A stretch of DNA of 64,000 bases from NCBI GenBank assembly GCA_934256705.1, contig CAKQPF010000011.1, forward strand, positions 12,807-76,806, written 5' to 3'. The notes below the pieces were generated by a model. The model was not told the origin of the DNA. It worked only from the letters and a program-made list of their open reading frames with translations, and searched no databases. Source of the stretch: an uncultured Prevotella sp. (GTDB lineage Bacteria; Bacteroidota; Bacteroidia; Bacteroidales; Bacteroidaceae). Of the stretch, positions 1-8,318 are shown piece by piece (the stretch's first letter is position 1; each line of letters starts with the position of its first letter). The position numbers and the translations under genes were made by a program.

Positions 1-800
1 TTTTCCACTGGCGGCAACTGCATGTAGTCGCCATAGATACGGGTCAGATAATCATCATATCCGGATGGCATCATGATGCTTATGTCCTCGAAAGGCATGG
101 AGATGTCGTCGCCTTCACAGAAAGTCTTTGGCATGATTTCTTTCTCATTGTAGCTTCCGCAATAGATTACGATATTGGAAGATGTCTCAAACGGATGCTT
201 CCTTGAGATGCTGTCCAATAGATGGAGAAGGTATTTCCTCAATGGTTTGCGGAAGAAGAAGCCCACGGTCTTGACTATAAAGCGTCCCCATTCATGTGGA
301 GTCTTGAGCAGGGCCATGTATTCAGGGAATGAGTTGCGTGTGGAGATGGCTTCCAGCTTGTTCCAGATGCGGTTGTATCTTTTCTTCAGCCTTACCGCTT
401 CCTGGATATCGTCGCTCGTTCCGTCGATAGGGAAGATGTCGATGTAGGCTCCGATGATGCAGGGAGTGTCGTCCTCTTCTATCAGTGTGGTCTTTCTGCT
501 GCACAGTTTTATGAAAGGGATAGGGTAGTTCTCCGTGATATGAGGCCCTGCCATTTCGTAATCTCCGAGGTCATGGCTCATGCAGTAATTGATGAAACGG
601 TCATAGTCGGGACGTGGCATGGACACATCTATGTCGTCATCCCACGGTATTATGCCTTTATGTCTCACTGTGCCGATGGCAGTTCCGCCACATGCAAAAT
701 ATCTGAAGCCGTTTTTCTGGCAAATATCATGAAATTCACGCAGCACATCGGTGATGATGCGCTTCCATTCCTTTAGTTCTTCTGCTGTAAGTTCTTTCAT
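1..800 (-). CDS. LicD family phosphotransferase (3' end cut by window edge)
   Basis: Reading the minus strand from the ATG at 800 gives an uninterrupted frame to base 1, about 266 codons, with the hallmark LicD block near residues 37-50 (GTVRHKGIIPWDDDIDV). The visible end (PSGYDDYLTRIYGDYM) matches the normal C-terminus of the family, so only a few residues are missing. LicD proteins transfer phosphocholine or related phospho-substituents from a CDP-linked donor onto cell-surface sugars; the acidic DDDID cluster is expected to bind metal. The start overlaps the flippase stop by four bases (ATGA), so the two genes are probably translationally coupled within one surface-glycan operon. The true substituent cannot be told from sequence. 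This is one of three LicD proteins in the window. Confidence 0.9.
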   Translation of the reverse strand, partial: MKELTAEELKEWKRIITDVLREFHDICQKNGFRYFACGGTAIGTVRHKGIIPWDDDIDVSMPRPDYDRFINYCMSHDLGDYEMAGPHITENYPIPFIKLCSRKTTLIEEDDTPCIIGAYIDIFPIDGTSDDIQEAVRLKKRYNRIWNKLEAISTRNSFPEYMALLKTPHEWGRFIVKTVGFFFRKPLRKYLLHLLDSISRKHPFETSSNIVIYCGSYNEKEIMPKTFCEGDDISMPFEDISIMMPSGYDDYLTRIYGDYMQLPPVE

Positions 801-2254
801 TTCTTCAGTTTCTTGAAAATGAATTGTTCACATTCCTTTAGTATCTGCACCTTCGCCATCTTCATTATGCCATAGTAGATTGCCGCTGCGAGGACAAAGC
901 GTATGGCTATGAGGATGTAAAGGTGGCTTATCATGTTTGTCGCCCAATATGTCACTGCCATAGCAAATGCCGCACTCAGGGCGAACGGGGCAATGTCCTT
1001 GAAGGCGTCAGTCCAGCGATAGCGTATCAGTCTGCCGGTGAAATGATGCCAGGGAATCAGCCATAGTATCATGAAAACGCTGTAGGCGCACACCATGATG
1101 AGCATGCTGAAGCTGTAGAACAGCATCACGATGAGTATCTGCAATACTATCTGACCGATGTTGAGCCACATGAATATGTCCGACCTGCCTTGGCTCATGG
1201 CAAGGTTCTGATACATGGTGTAAAGCGGTACGAAGGCTCCCGAGATGCAAAGCACCTGCAGCAGCGGTACGCATCCCGCCCATTTATCGCCTATGGTGAT
1301 AAGGATGAATTCGTTGGCCACGAGAGCGAAGCCGAGCATCAACGGCATGGAGAGAAAGCAGGTGAAGCGGAGCATCTTGCGGAACACCTGCAGTTCCCTG
1401 TTTCCTTCCGAACTGTCTGACGGCGAAGCCTCTACCAGTACGGCCTGAGCGATTTGCCCTACCGTATTACCCACAAGGGAATTTGCCATCGTGTCCCATT
1501 TGTAGGCTTGCGAATAGTTGCCCACGAGGCGGTCAGGAAACAGTTTCCCGAAGATATTGGTCAGGATATTGTTGCTTACAGTGTTGACTATCTTGGTCAC
1601 CAGGATGTTCATGGCAAACGGAGCCATACGCTTTACAGGTCCGAAGTCGAGTGAAAGGCGCGGGCGCCAGTCCTTTACGAAGTAGAATTTGCCGATGAGA
1701 TTGACAGATATGTATGCTATCTGCTGCCATACCAAAGCCCAATAGCTCTTTCCGAGGAAAGCGAGGGTGATACCGGTGGCTCCTGACACGATGAGGGATA
1801 CGAATCCTATGATAGCCATCTCCTTGTTCATCATGTTCTTCATCATGTATCCGCCGTGCGCAATGCCGAGGGATGAGATGAGGAAGGTGAGAAACAGTAT
1901 GCGTGAAACCTCAGTAAGGTAAGGCCGGTCGTAGAAATCGGCTATCAGCGGAGCGCATAGGAAGAGGATGGAATACATCAATACCGACATCACCACATTG
2001 AATGAAAAGACGGAATTGTAGTCCCTGTCCTCCGGTTTCCTGATGTTTACCAGTGCTTGGGTGAAGCCGGAGCTCTGTAAGTCGCCGGCTATAGCCACGA
2101 AGATAGTGAGTATAGCCACGACACTGTATATCTCAGGCGAAAGCATTCGCCCGAGCACAATGCCGAAGATAAGGTTGAGTATCTGTGTGCTGCCACTGTT
2201 CATAGCGCCCCAGAAGAGGCCTTTGGCAGTTTTTTGTTTCAGCGATTCGCTCAT
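797..2254 (-). CDS. Polysaccharide/lipopolysaccharide flippase (MOP superfamily, Wzx/WzxC-like)
   Basis: A 485-residue polytopic membrane protein with about 12-14 hydrophobic segments. The N-terminus (KQKTAKGLFWGAMNSG, then a segment ending LGRMLSPEIYSVVAI) is typical of the Polysacc_synt_3/WzxC group of the MOP exporter superfamily. These proteins flip lipid-linked oligosaccharide units across the inner membrane. The mid-protein pattern (VGNYSQAYKWDTM) with paired hydrophobic bundles also fits WzxC-like flippases. Neighbours are a GT2 enzyme upstream and a LicD enzyme downstream with a four-base overlap, which supports a role in capsule, O-antigen or exopolysaccharide export. The start ATG at 2254 is followed directly by the family N-terminus. 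The identity of the exported unit is unknown. Confidence 0.9.
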   Translation of the reverse strand: MSESLKQKTAKGLFWGAMNSGSTQILNLIFGIVLGRMLSPEIYSVVAILTIFVAIAGDLQSSGFTQALVNIRKPEDRDYNSVFSFNVVMSVLMYSILFLCAPLIADFYDRPYLTEVSRILFLTFLISSLGIAHGGYMMKNMMNKEMAIIGFVSLIVSGATGITLAFLGKSYWALVWQQIAYISVNLIGKFYFVKDWRPRLSLDFGPVKRMAPFAMNILVTKIVNTVSNNILTNIFGKLFPDRLVGNYSQAYKWDTMANSLVGNTVGQIAQAVLVEASPSDSSEGNRELQVFRKMLRFTCFLSMPLMLGFALVANEFILITIGDKWAGCVPLLQVLCISGAFVPLYTMYQNLAMSQGRSDIFMWLNIGQIVLQILIVMLFYSFSMLIMVCAYSVFMILWLIPWHHFTGRLIRYRWTDAFKDIAPFALSAAFAMAVTYWATNMISHLYILIAIRFVLAAAIYYGIMKMAKVQILKECEQFIFKKLKK

Positions 2255-2258
2255 TTTT

Positions 2259-2400
2259 TAGTTTTTTAGTTGTTTGGTTGTTTTGTTATTTAGTTGTTTG
2301 GTTGTTTTGTTGTTTGTAAAAGTTTATTGCAATTAAGTCTTTCAACCAGACAACAAAACAACCAGACAACAAAACAACTAAACAACCAGACCACAAAATC
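2259..2400. repeat. Low-complexity GTTT/AAAC tract with inverted arms
   Basis: The intergenic stretch is made of iterated TTGTTTGGTTGTTTTG-type units (2262-2320) followed, after about 25 unrelated bases, by their complement (2347-2395, ACAACAAAACAACCAGACAA). The arms can pair into a long imperfect hairpin between the GT2 and flippase genes. Similar tracts occur at 6585-6658, 9938-9976 and 13256-13401. No gene is supported here; the open frames through it are repeat translations. Confidence 0.75.
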
Positions 2401-3328
2401 ACAAAGCAGCAAGTCGGAATACCCGATACGTATAGTCGCTGATAGTCAGCGGTATTCTTGTGGAATGGAACATGGCGTAGAGCAATTTCGCACGGAAATG
2501 CTCCGGCACGTATTGCAGGATGTCGTCCATCTTCTGCATATCCATTCCGTTTCTCCTGCATTCTCTCAGCGTGCTGAGGGCGCCGATTTCAATGGCGAGG
2601 GGCAGATGCCCGCGCATGAGATAGAAGGAAAGTATCTTGGCCTGCGCCTTGGCGTATGACAGCAGTGACTTCTCCGATATGTTCTTGGTGTAGGAAGCGT
2701 TGTTGTCAGTGCGGTAGAGATACACCGTCTCGTCGGTCCACGAGCGTGTAGCCACTCCGATGAGGCGCATCATGGCGCATAGATCCTCTGCATAGTCGAT
2801 GCCTTCCATGAAGAGGTCGGGCACTTTCCAGAGTATTCCGGTCTTGAACAGCCTTCCCCAAACATTAGGCTGAATGAGGTTCTGACACCATGCTTTCCGC
2901 TTGTATTTGTTTTCTGTCAGATGGGATGGTGCTTTTTCATTGCATATATTGCCGTTGCAGTATTCAGCATATCCGCCTTCTACGAAGTCCGTGCCGGTCT
3001 CCTTCATCCTTTTCGCGAGGATTTCCACTGCATTTGGGGGCAGGATGTCGTCGCTGTCTGCAAACAGGAAATAGTCTGTCTTTACCTCCTTTGTCAGGTA
3101 TGCCCTTGTGGCACCGATTCCTTTGTTGGTCTCATTCCGGATTATCCTCACCTTCCTTTCGGGATATTCAGTCATCACTTCATGCAGGATGTCCATGCTC
3201 CGGTCTGGGGTGCAGTCGTCGCAGAAGATATATTCTATCTCCTTGTATGTCTGTGAGAACAGCGACACTGCGCATTCCCTGATGTATTTCTCCACGCCAT
3301 AGACGGGAACAATTATCGTTATTGTCAT
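2399..3328 (-). CDS. Family 2 glycosyltransferase (GT-A fold)
   Basis: The protein begins MTITIIVPVYGVEKYIRE, the classic GT2 N-terminus, with the nucleotide-sugar aspartates in FCDDCTPDRS and the DXD-like metal site in FLFADSDDILP (about residues 90-100). It should transfer a sugar from a nucleotide donor to a growing glycan at the cytoplasmic face of the membrane. The open frame can begin at a TTG at 3337, but the ATG at 3328 gives the canonical start and is preferred. It is about 309 residues, normal for the family. It lies upstream of the flippase, separated by a low-complexity hairpin tract, and is probably part of the same surface-glycan unit. Sugar specificity cannot be read. Confidence 0.9.
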   Translation of the reverse strand: MTITIIVPVYGVEKYIRECAVSLFSQTYKEIEYIFCDDCTPDRSMDILHEVMTEYPERKVRIIRNETNKGIGATRAYLTKEVKTDYFLFADSDDILPPNAVEILAKRMKETGTDFVEGGYAEYCNGNICNEKAPSHLTENKYKRKAWCQNLIQPNVWGRLFKTGILWKVPDLFMEGIDYAEDLCAMMRLIGVATRSWTDETVYLYRTDNNASYTKNISEKSLLSYAKAQAKILSFYLMRGHLPLAIEIGALSTLRECRRNGMDMQKMDDILQYVPEHFRAKLLYAMFHSTRIPLTISDYTYRVFRLAAL

Positions 3329-3419
3329 ATAAACCAATTATAGTATGAGGTTGAAGCCTTATATTGATTATGGTACATTTTTCACTCAAATTGTACCAAG
3401 TTATTTTTTTTACAGTCAC

Positions 3420-4562
3420 TTAGCACCATTCAAATCTTAATTGCATCCATTTCTCCATTACTGGATCGGAGACGAACGTGCCTTTGTCATTGATGTCAAT
3501 GATTTCGCGCTCTTGCAGTGCAGCCTTTATTCTTGCGATATTGGATGGCGAACCGAGATGATAGCCTTCCCTTATCTCTTTCATGCCGAAGTTGCTGTGT
3601 ATTCCTTCGATGATGGCATGGATGAAATTGAGCTGGTAGCTGGTAAGTTTTTCTGTCTTTTCGATGAAATATGTGGTGTTGTCATCCAGCAGGTCATTGA
3701 ATGCAGACTGCAGATTTGCCATCGTCGTGACGCTCTCTCTGGTACGTAGGAGAGTGTTGTATGCCAATTCCTGTACGTATGAAGAGTGGTTGTTGACTAT
3801 TGAGCATATCTGCGCGGCAATGTCCTCAGGGATGGTCTTGCCCTCTGTGGCGAAGCGGCTGCAGATGTATGGCACCCATGTCTCTGTAGGAATGGTGTCC
3901 AAGGTCATTATCTGGCCGAACTTATAGAACGGTTTGCTCTGTTGCTGGAACAATGCGCTCATCATGTTTTTCTTGCTGCCATAGAGGCAATAAGACACGT
4001 TCTGCTGATGTTGCCATATAGTGCGCATCTTCTTTTGCACAGTCAATGAGTCGGGGAAATCGCCTATTTGCTGAAATTCATCAATGCACATGATGATATG
4101 ATAGCCCCGCTTTTCCGCAATGAGTTGTGGCAGATTCAGGATTTCTTCTGGTTTGTAAGTCTTGGGAGTGATGCCGAGCGAGATGCTGAATTCCTGTGTA
4201 GGGTCGGGTGAAAGGGTGATTTTCGGTGTCACCCTTGCGAGGAAATCGCGTATGTTCTGTTTCCATTCGTCAGCATGGCTTGAGGTCTGTTGCAGCAATG
4301 CTGAGGCAAACATATTGAGAAAGTCGTATTCGCTTCGGCATGAGAATATGTCGAGGTGTACGATTTTGATGTTTTTGTCCTCTATTGTCTTGGAAACTTG
4401 CTTGACAAGTGATGTCTTTCCTATTCTTCTTGGCGAAATCATGATGGTGTTGACGCCGTATCTGAAGTTTGCAGAAAGGCGCTCTATCTCTTTTTCTCTT
4501 CCGATGAAATGCTTGGAATCGACGGAAATACCGAAGACAAAAGGTTTTGAAAGATTTGCCAT
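3420..4562 (-). CDS. AAA-type ATP-binding protein (ATPase_2/archaeal-ATPase-like)
   Basis: About 380 residues. The N-terminal block contains HFIGREKEIERL, then a P-loop of the form SPRRIGKTSLV, and a Walker B (IIMCIDEFQQIGDF). This combination is typical of the ATPase_2 group of AAA/STAND-like ATPases, whose C-termini are winged-helix-like, here ending in a region with KGTFVSDPVMEKWMQLRF. The physiological role of this family is poorly known. The open frame extends to a TTG at 4589, but the ATG at 4562 (MANLSKPFVFG) matches the family start. A good promoter lies at 4768-4799 with its -33 box inside tandem ACACAAGTTTGTGT palindromes, which also occur at the neighbouring glycosyltransferase promoter. 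The gene interrupts the glycan cluster and may be accessory. Confidence 0.85.
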   Translation of the reverse strand: MANLSKPFVFGISVDSKHFIGREKEIERLSANFRYGVNTIMISPRRIGKTSLVKQVSKTIEDKNIKIVHLDIFSCRSEYDFLNMFASALLQQTSSHADEWKQNIRDFLARVTPKITLSPDPTQEFSISLGITPKTYKPEEILNLPQLIAEKRGYHIIMCIDEFQQIGDFPDSLTVQKKMRTIWQHQQNVSYCLYGSKKNMMSALFQQQSKPFYKFGQIMTLDTIPTETWVPYICSRFATEGKTIPEDIAAQICSIVNNHSSYVQELAYNTLLRTRESVTTMANLQSAFNDLLDDNTTYFIEKTEKLTSYQLNFIHAIIEGIHSNFGMKEIREGYHLGSPSNIARIKAALQEREIIDINDKGTFVSDPVMEKWMQLRFEWC

Positions 4563-4615
4563 AATCGATTGGGGACTGAAGTTTTGCAAGTATCTATCAA
4601 GCTGACAATCAGCAA

Positions 4616-4690
4616 TAAAATATCAATAAATAAAAATAAACAATTATATTTTTTTCTATTTTTTATTTATTTTTCTATATTGATGTTTTA
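4616..4690. repeat. AT-rich inverted repeat (AAAATATCAATAAAT family)
   Basis: TAAAATATCAATAAATAAAA at the left (4616-4635) is mirrored by an imperfect right arm ending ATATTGATGTTTTA (4677-4690). Related arms are found at 8156-8295, 22682-22754 and, with a shorter loop, 60602-60644. Here the element lies just upstream of the ATPase start, so it is in the 5' leader of that transcript rather than at a gene end. Confidence 0.6.
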
Positions 4691-4708
4691 ATCTTCCCCA
4701 CGTCAGTG

Positions 4709-4746
4709 GGGACTGAGGGGCTTTTTTAGCTTGCGAAAGTTGAGTT
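4709..4746 (+). repeat. Left arm of 38-bp inverted repeat enclosing the GT4 gene
   Basis: The 27 bases starting GGGACTGAGGGGCTTTTTTA are an exact inverted match to 6550-6576, and the match continues with two mismatches to TTGAGTT. The two arms enclose about 1.8 kb containing the operator-promoters, a 22-bp repeat locus and the whole GT4 gene. It could instead be a dispersed terminator-like repeat present at many sites. Confidence 0.7.
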
Positions 4747-4767
4747 GGGTTTTATATATTCACGGTG

Positions 4768-4836
4768 CAAAGATAAGTAAAAAAAATGATATACACAAGT
4801 TTGTGTTGCACAAAGTTGTGTAACACAAGTTTGTGT
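4768..4836 (-). promoter_or_regulatory. Promoter of the ATPase gene overlapped by tandem operator palindromes
   Basis: On the minus strand a -7 box TATCTTTG (4775-4768) sits 20 bases from CTTG (4799-4796), matching the Bacteroidetes TTTG-N19/20-TAnnTTTG promoter in all but one base. The CTTG lies inside the first of three ACACAAGTTTGTGT-like palindromes that run from 4793 to 4836. A bound regulator would block or recruit RNA polymerase at the -33 element. The same geometry is seen at 6384-6440. Confidence 0.7.
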
Positions 4837-4930
4837 AATGCTTTCAAATGCCAACCTGTGGGTGTCTAATCAGGCAGTAAGTCCCTGTCTTGATTGTCCA
4901 TATCCCGCTTTGTTTTAATGCCAAACGGGA

Positions 4931-5155
4931 ACAGGAAAAATGGAACAATAAGGCAATGAAATAGCTATTGCGGGACGATAGCTAAGCTTTCATGGCGTGA
5001 AAGCATAGATATCAGGCGGTAAAAGCATAGTTATTGGGCTGTAATATCTATGCTTTTACCGCCTAAAAGCTATGCTATTGCAATGTTCTGAATATCAGAT
5101 GGTTGCAACAAGACTTTTCGCTTGCTTTCTGAAAGTGGAAAAATCGAACAAAACT
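4931..5155. repeat. 22-bp phased repeat element, locus A
   Basis: Five degenerate units of mostly 22 bp (starts 4977, 4999, 5019, 5041, 5063) share GTAAAAGCATAGTTATT or its reverse complement while keeping the 22-bp phase. They are preceded by GGAAAAATGGAACAA and followed by GAATATCAGATGGTTGCAA and GTGGAAAAATCGAACAA. The same order of parts recurs at 36904-37125 and 46940-47160, with a shorter copy at 25600-25690. It abuts the stop codon of the GT4 gene. No coding capacity is evident. Confidence 0.8.
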
Positions 5156-6266
5156 ATTGCTGTTCGCTTGGGTTACATTTGTATATTTCAATATATCTTC
5201 TTGCAACGCTTTCCTCACTGTAACAGGTCTTTACCTTTTCGATGCAAGCCTTGCAGAGCCGTTCATGGTTACTGTTGTCAAGCACATACTTTATGCCCTT
5301 GGCAAGGTCCTTTGCATCTTTATACTGAGCCACATAGCCATTCGCCTTATGGTCTATCATCTCAGGGATGCCACCCACATTGAAACCGACGCATGGCGTG
5401 CCGCATGCCATTGCCTCCATTATCGTGTTTGGCAGGTTCTCTGACAGAGAAGGAAGTACAAAAGCATCGACAGAAGCATATAGTTCAGCCATTTCTTTGA
5501 TGTCGGAGATATATGGAATATCTCTTCCGAGTGCGATAATCTCCACTTTGTCGGCAGTATCCTGATTGATTATACTTGCGGCTTCGTCAAGATAACGCAT
5601 GCCTTTCATCGGATTGTTTACGTTTTGTGCTACGAAGAGCACACGCCTTCTGTTAGGATGAGGCTGTGGCTGGAATATGGAAGTGTCCAGTGGATTAGGA
5701 ATTGTCGTCACGTTCTGGTCTGCCATGAGCGGACTTGTCATTGCTTCTCCTTTAAGCCATTGACTGCAAGTGACGAAATGAATATGTCCGGAATGGTATA
5801 GTTGCTCTTTGCGTTTCCTGACGATGCGCTCAAGGAATCCCTCCTTCTGCTGTAGTTTCAGATGATATATACCCATGGAATTCCATGCATCGTGCATAGT
5901 CCATACAATCTTTTTCCCGTCTTCCATAAAATGCTTGACGGCACCAAGCGAGATAAACCCCTGATTGACCCAATGCAGATGAATGACGTCAGCCTCCTGA
6001 TATTCCTTCGTTCGGGTGATGTCCTGCCCGAACATGGCTATGTCAGTGGTCCAGAGGTTGCGCTTTGAGAATCCGTTTGCAGCCCAGATGACGGCACGCT
6101 CGATGATGCTTGTCCATGATTGAGGTTTGCCTTTCCACCATGACAGGTTCCTGCGGCACAGCATCTTTGCCTCAATGCCGTTACGCTGAAGGGCTTGGAG
6201 CAGTCTGACTGCCGCAATGGCTGCGCCCCCGGTGTGCTCGTATGTGCTCAGTATCAGTACTTTCAT
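5154..6266 (-). CDS. Family 4 glycosyltransferase (GT-B fold)
   Basis: The start MKVLILSTYEHTGGAAIAAV is typical of GT4 enzymes, and the donor-binding E-x7-E-like motif is visible as SENLPNTIMEAMACGTPCVG near residues 290-310. It should add a sugar from a nucleotide donor to a surface glycan. The frame extends to a GTG at 6290 but the ATG at 6266 gives the family start. It has its own promoter at 6384-6415 with an operator palindrome that it shares with the ATPase gene to its left, and gene plus promoter lie between 38-bp inverted repeats (4709-4746 and 6539-6576). This suggests a self-contained cassette. Length (about 370 residues) is normal. Confidence 0.9.
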   Translation of the reverse strand: MKVLILSTYEHTGGAAIAAVRLLQALQRNGIEAKMLCRRNLSWWKGKPQSWTSIIERAVIWAANGFSKRNLWTTDIAMFGQDITRTKEYQEADVIHLHWVNQGFISLGAVKHFMEDGKKIVWTMHDAWNSMGIYHLKLQQKEGFLERIVRKRKEQLYHSGHIHFVTCSQWLKGEAMTSPLMADQNVTTIPNPLDTSIFQPQPHPNRRRVLFVAQNVNNPMKGMRYLDEAASIINQDTADKVEIIALGRDIPYISDIKEMAELYASVDAFVLPSLSENLPNTIMEAMACGTPCVGFNVGGIPEMIDHKANGYVAQYKDAKDLAKGIKYVLDNSNHERLCKACIEKVKTCYSEESVARRYIEIYKCNPSEQQ

Positions 6267-6383
6267 TACATATATTCTTTTTTGAACCACATCTCAAATA
6301 CTGGGTCGGCCAGTACTTCTGTCGGTGAATTTGTCGCTTCCAGTAGTGATGTTATAGATTTGTTTTTCTTATTTTTATGTCCG

Positions 6384-6440
6384 CAAAATTATTAAAAAAT
6401 GCTTTGGTACACAAGTTTGTGGACCACAAACTTGTGTACC
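6384..6440 (-). promoter_or_regulatory. Promoter of the GT4 gene with 35-bp operator palindrome
   Basis: On the minus strand TAATTTTG (6391-6384) is preceded, 20 bases upstream, by CTTG (6415-6412). The CTTG lies inside a perfect palindrome at 6406-6440 with 17-base arms (GGTACACAAGTTTGTGG) around one central base. The core ACACAAGTTTGTG is the same as in the ATPase promoter at 4793-4836, with identical placement against the -33 box. Confidence 0.7.
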
Positions 6441-6538
6441 ATTAGTGATTTTTAACCCTAACGCTGTGCATGGGTGCTGATAATCTGAATGTTATGCGTC
6501 GTATGGTTTATGAAATAAAACATGATTTTGACGGTCAA

Positions 6539-6576
6539 AACTCAATTTCCGCAAGCTAAAAAAGCCCCTCAGTCCC
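6539..6576 (-). repeat. Right arm of 38-bp inverted repeat enclosing the GT4 gene
   Basis: The reverse complement of the repeat at 4709-4746: 27 bases match exactly and the rest differs at two positions. It lies about 150 bases upstream of the GT4 -7 box, so gene, leader, promoter and operator are all inside the pair. Confidence 0.7.
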
Positions 6577-6584
6577 GTCGCTTT

Positions 6585-6658
6585 GTGGCTTAGTTGTTTT
6601 GTGGTTTAGTTGGCATTATTTACAATCAACAAAACAACAAGACAACCAAACAACAATA
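6585..6658. repeat. Low-complexity GTTT/CAAC tract with inverted arms
   Basis: TTAGTTGTTTTGTGGTTTAG on the left is mirrored by CAACAAAACAACAAGACAAC on the right across about 20 bases. It sits directly after the stop codon of the large membrane protein and could act as an imperfect transcription terminator. It belongs to the same family as 2259-2400 and 13256-13401. Confidence 0.6.
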
Positions 6659-8083
6659 CTAATATGTCATTATATTAAACAGATTCCAGCCCAAAAGCCA
6701 CAGGGAGATGCCGCAGATGGAGTAGGAGAGATACCTGCTGTCCGCCCTTTTCACCAGATAAGCCATGGCGATAGGGAGGACGAAGAGGTAGTGGGCTGAC
6801 ATGATCTGCACCTCATTGATGCCGAATCCCAAGCCCATGTGGAGCGTCACGTCCATCAGGAGGAATGACATCGCTGTCCAGAGAAAGAGGCTTCTCCTGC
6901 CTATCCAGACTCCGATGAGGAACAACAGGACGATGACAGCCTCCACTATGTAGTTGATGTAGCCGAAGATAGTGGATGTGTCATACCTTACTATGACTGG
7001 TCTGTCTCTCAATACATCGCCCAGCAGGTGGTCTCTGTGCACCTGTATGCCTTCACCGAAGAGGCATTCCACGCCCACATCCCATCTGGAAGTGGTCTTG
7101 TCTGTCCAGCCCATGAACTCGCCCTTCATGAAAGGCTTGCCGGTGTTGACGTTCCATATCTTCTTGCTGTCACGCTTTTTCTTCGCTCTCGCTTTCTCGT
7201 TGACGATCCTTTTCACCTCAGCATCCACCTTAGCCTTGTCATTTGTGCCGAGAGTGTCCTCCACATTCTTGCGTATCTGTGCGGTAAGGTCGCGGTTTTT
7301 CTTCATCTTTATTTCCTGTCGAGCCTTCCATTTCGGTCCCACGAAGTGTCCGTATTCCCATCTGGCAAAGCCCCACATCAGTGCGCTTGGCAGCAGAACG
7401 GCAAGCAGGAGGAATCGCCATTCGAAGAATCTGCGGCGCCTTGTGGTCAATGCGGCGAGGAATATCTTCAGTCCATTGTTGAGGGAAATGCCGGCAGTGA
7501 CCACGAAGAGCATGATGGTCTGCCACATATTGAGCGCGGAACCGCCTTTGAGCTTGCGTCCGGAGATGTAGAGCGTCAGCGTGAGGGCAAACATTGACAT
7601 TATGAAATGGTCGGGCACCATGGCTGAAAGCATGATGTAAGCCATGGAGAAAGTCAGCATTGTCATGATTCCAGCGTCCCTGAGGCGCAGTTCTATCACG
7701 TTGCGGAATATCCTCCAGACGAACAGAGCCGAATAGGAAGCGCAGAATACGAGTATCAATGCCGTCAGGATGGTGGCACAGTTGACGCCCGTAAGCCAGA
7801 TGAGACCCTTGTTTATCATGTGGAACGGCCACATGAAGAATGCGAGCAGAGGGTGGCGATAGACGTTGTAGGCTGTGTCCCATCGGGATATCACCTCATA
7901 GGTCAGCGGGTCGAAGCCGGAGATATGAAACTTTGTGACGAACAGTTTGTGGTAATTGTCCGTCAGTCTGGAGAAGTCTGTCCAGTACCATGCCACGGTG
8001 ACAGCGTTGATTATGGCGAAGAACAGCGTGGCTATCGTCATGAGCCATCGCTCGTCTTTGCGGATTTTGAATAGATTCAGCAT
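6659..8083 (-). CDS. Polytopic membrane protein of unknown function (DUF6080-like, GT-C-like)
   Basis: 474 residues with roughly 9-10 hydrophobic segments and a large, basic, extramembrane region in the middle (about residues 255-340, rich in KKRDSKKIW-type sequence). I recognise the overall form as a Bacteroidetes-specific membrane family that I believe is DUF6080, but there is no motif that fixes the function. A short acidic/aromatic loop after the first segment (YWTDFSRLTDNYHKLF) resembles the first periplasmic loop of GT-C glycosyltransferases, so lipid-linked sugar transfer is possible. It sits among glycan genes. The start ATG at 8083 is the only good one. The assignment is by context only. 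Confidence 0.6.
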   Translation of the reverse strand: MLNLFKIRKDERWLMTIATLFFAIINAVTVAWYWTDFSRLTDNYHKLFVTKFHISGFDPLTYEVISRWDTAYNVYRHPLLAFFMWPFHMINKGLIWLTGVNCATILTALILVFCASYSALFVWRIFRNVIELRLRDAGIMTMLTFSMAYIMLSAMVPDHFIMSMFALTLTLYISGRKLKGGSALNMWQTIMLFVVTAGISLNNGLKIFLAALTTRRRRFFEWRFLLLAVLLPSALMWGFARWEYGHFVGPKWKARQEIKMKKNRDLTAQIRKNVEDTLGTNDKAKVDAEVKRIVNEKARAKKKRDSKKIWNVNTGKPFMKGEFMGWTDKTTSRWDVGVECLFGEGIQVHRDHLLGDVLRDRPVIVRYDTSTIFGYINYIVEAVIVLLFLIGVWIGRRSLFLWTAMSFLLMDVTLHMGLGFGINEVQIMSAHYLFVLPIAMAYLVKRADSRYLSYSICGISLWLLGWNLFNIMTY

Positions 8084-8318
8084 TGTATTTTCCTTGATGT
8101 TGATATTGTGTATAAGGGCGTTTTATTTCAAGTGGCAGACTGACTGCAGATCAGAAAAATATCAATATATAAAACAGGTTGCCGGTTTTTGGTTGTCGGT
8201 TTTTGGTCGGTAGGATGTACCTGCACCACCTTCTGTCAATTACCATAATACCATATTTATTATATTTTTCCTTTATTTTTCTTTATTGATATTTTATCCC
8301 CAAAGCGAAGGTACCCTA
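8084..8318. other. Intergenic region with AT hairpin arms and GGTT tract
   Basis: This 235-base gap holds AAAATATCAATA at 8156 and its mirror TATTGATATTTT at 8284, with a TTGCCGGTTTTTGGTTGTCG tract between them. Both motifs recur in other intergenic gaps of the window. No gene or recognisable promoter is seen; the element may terminate transcription between the HAD gene and the membrane protein gene. Confidence 0.5.

Noticed and set aside
3329..3337. TTG start of the GT2 gene, and similarly TTG or GTG starts at 4589 and 6290
   Set aside because: In each case an ATG a few codons later gives the conserved family N-terminus.
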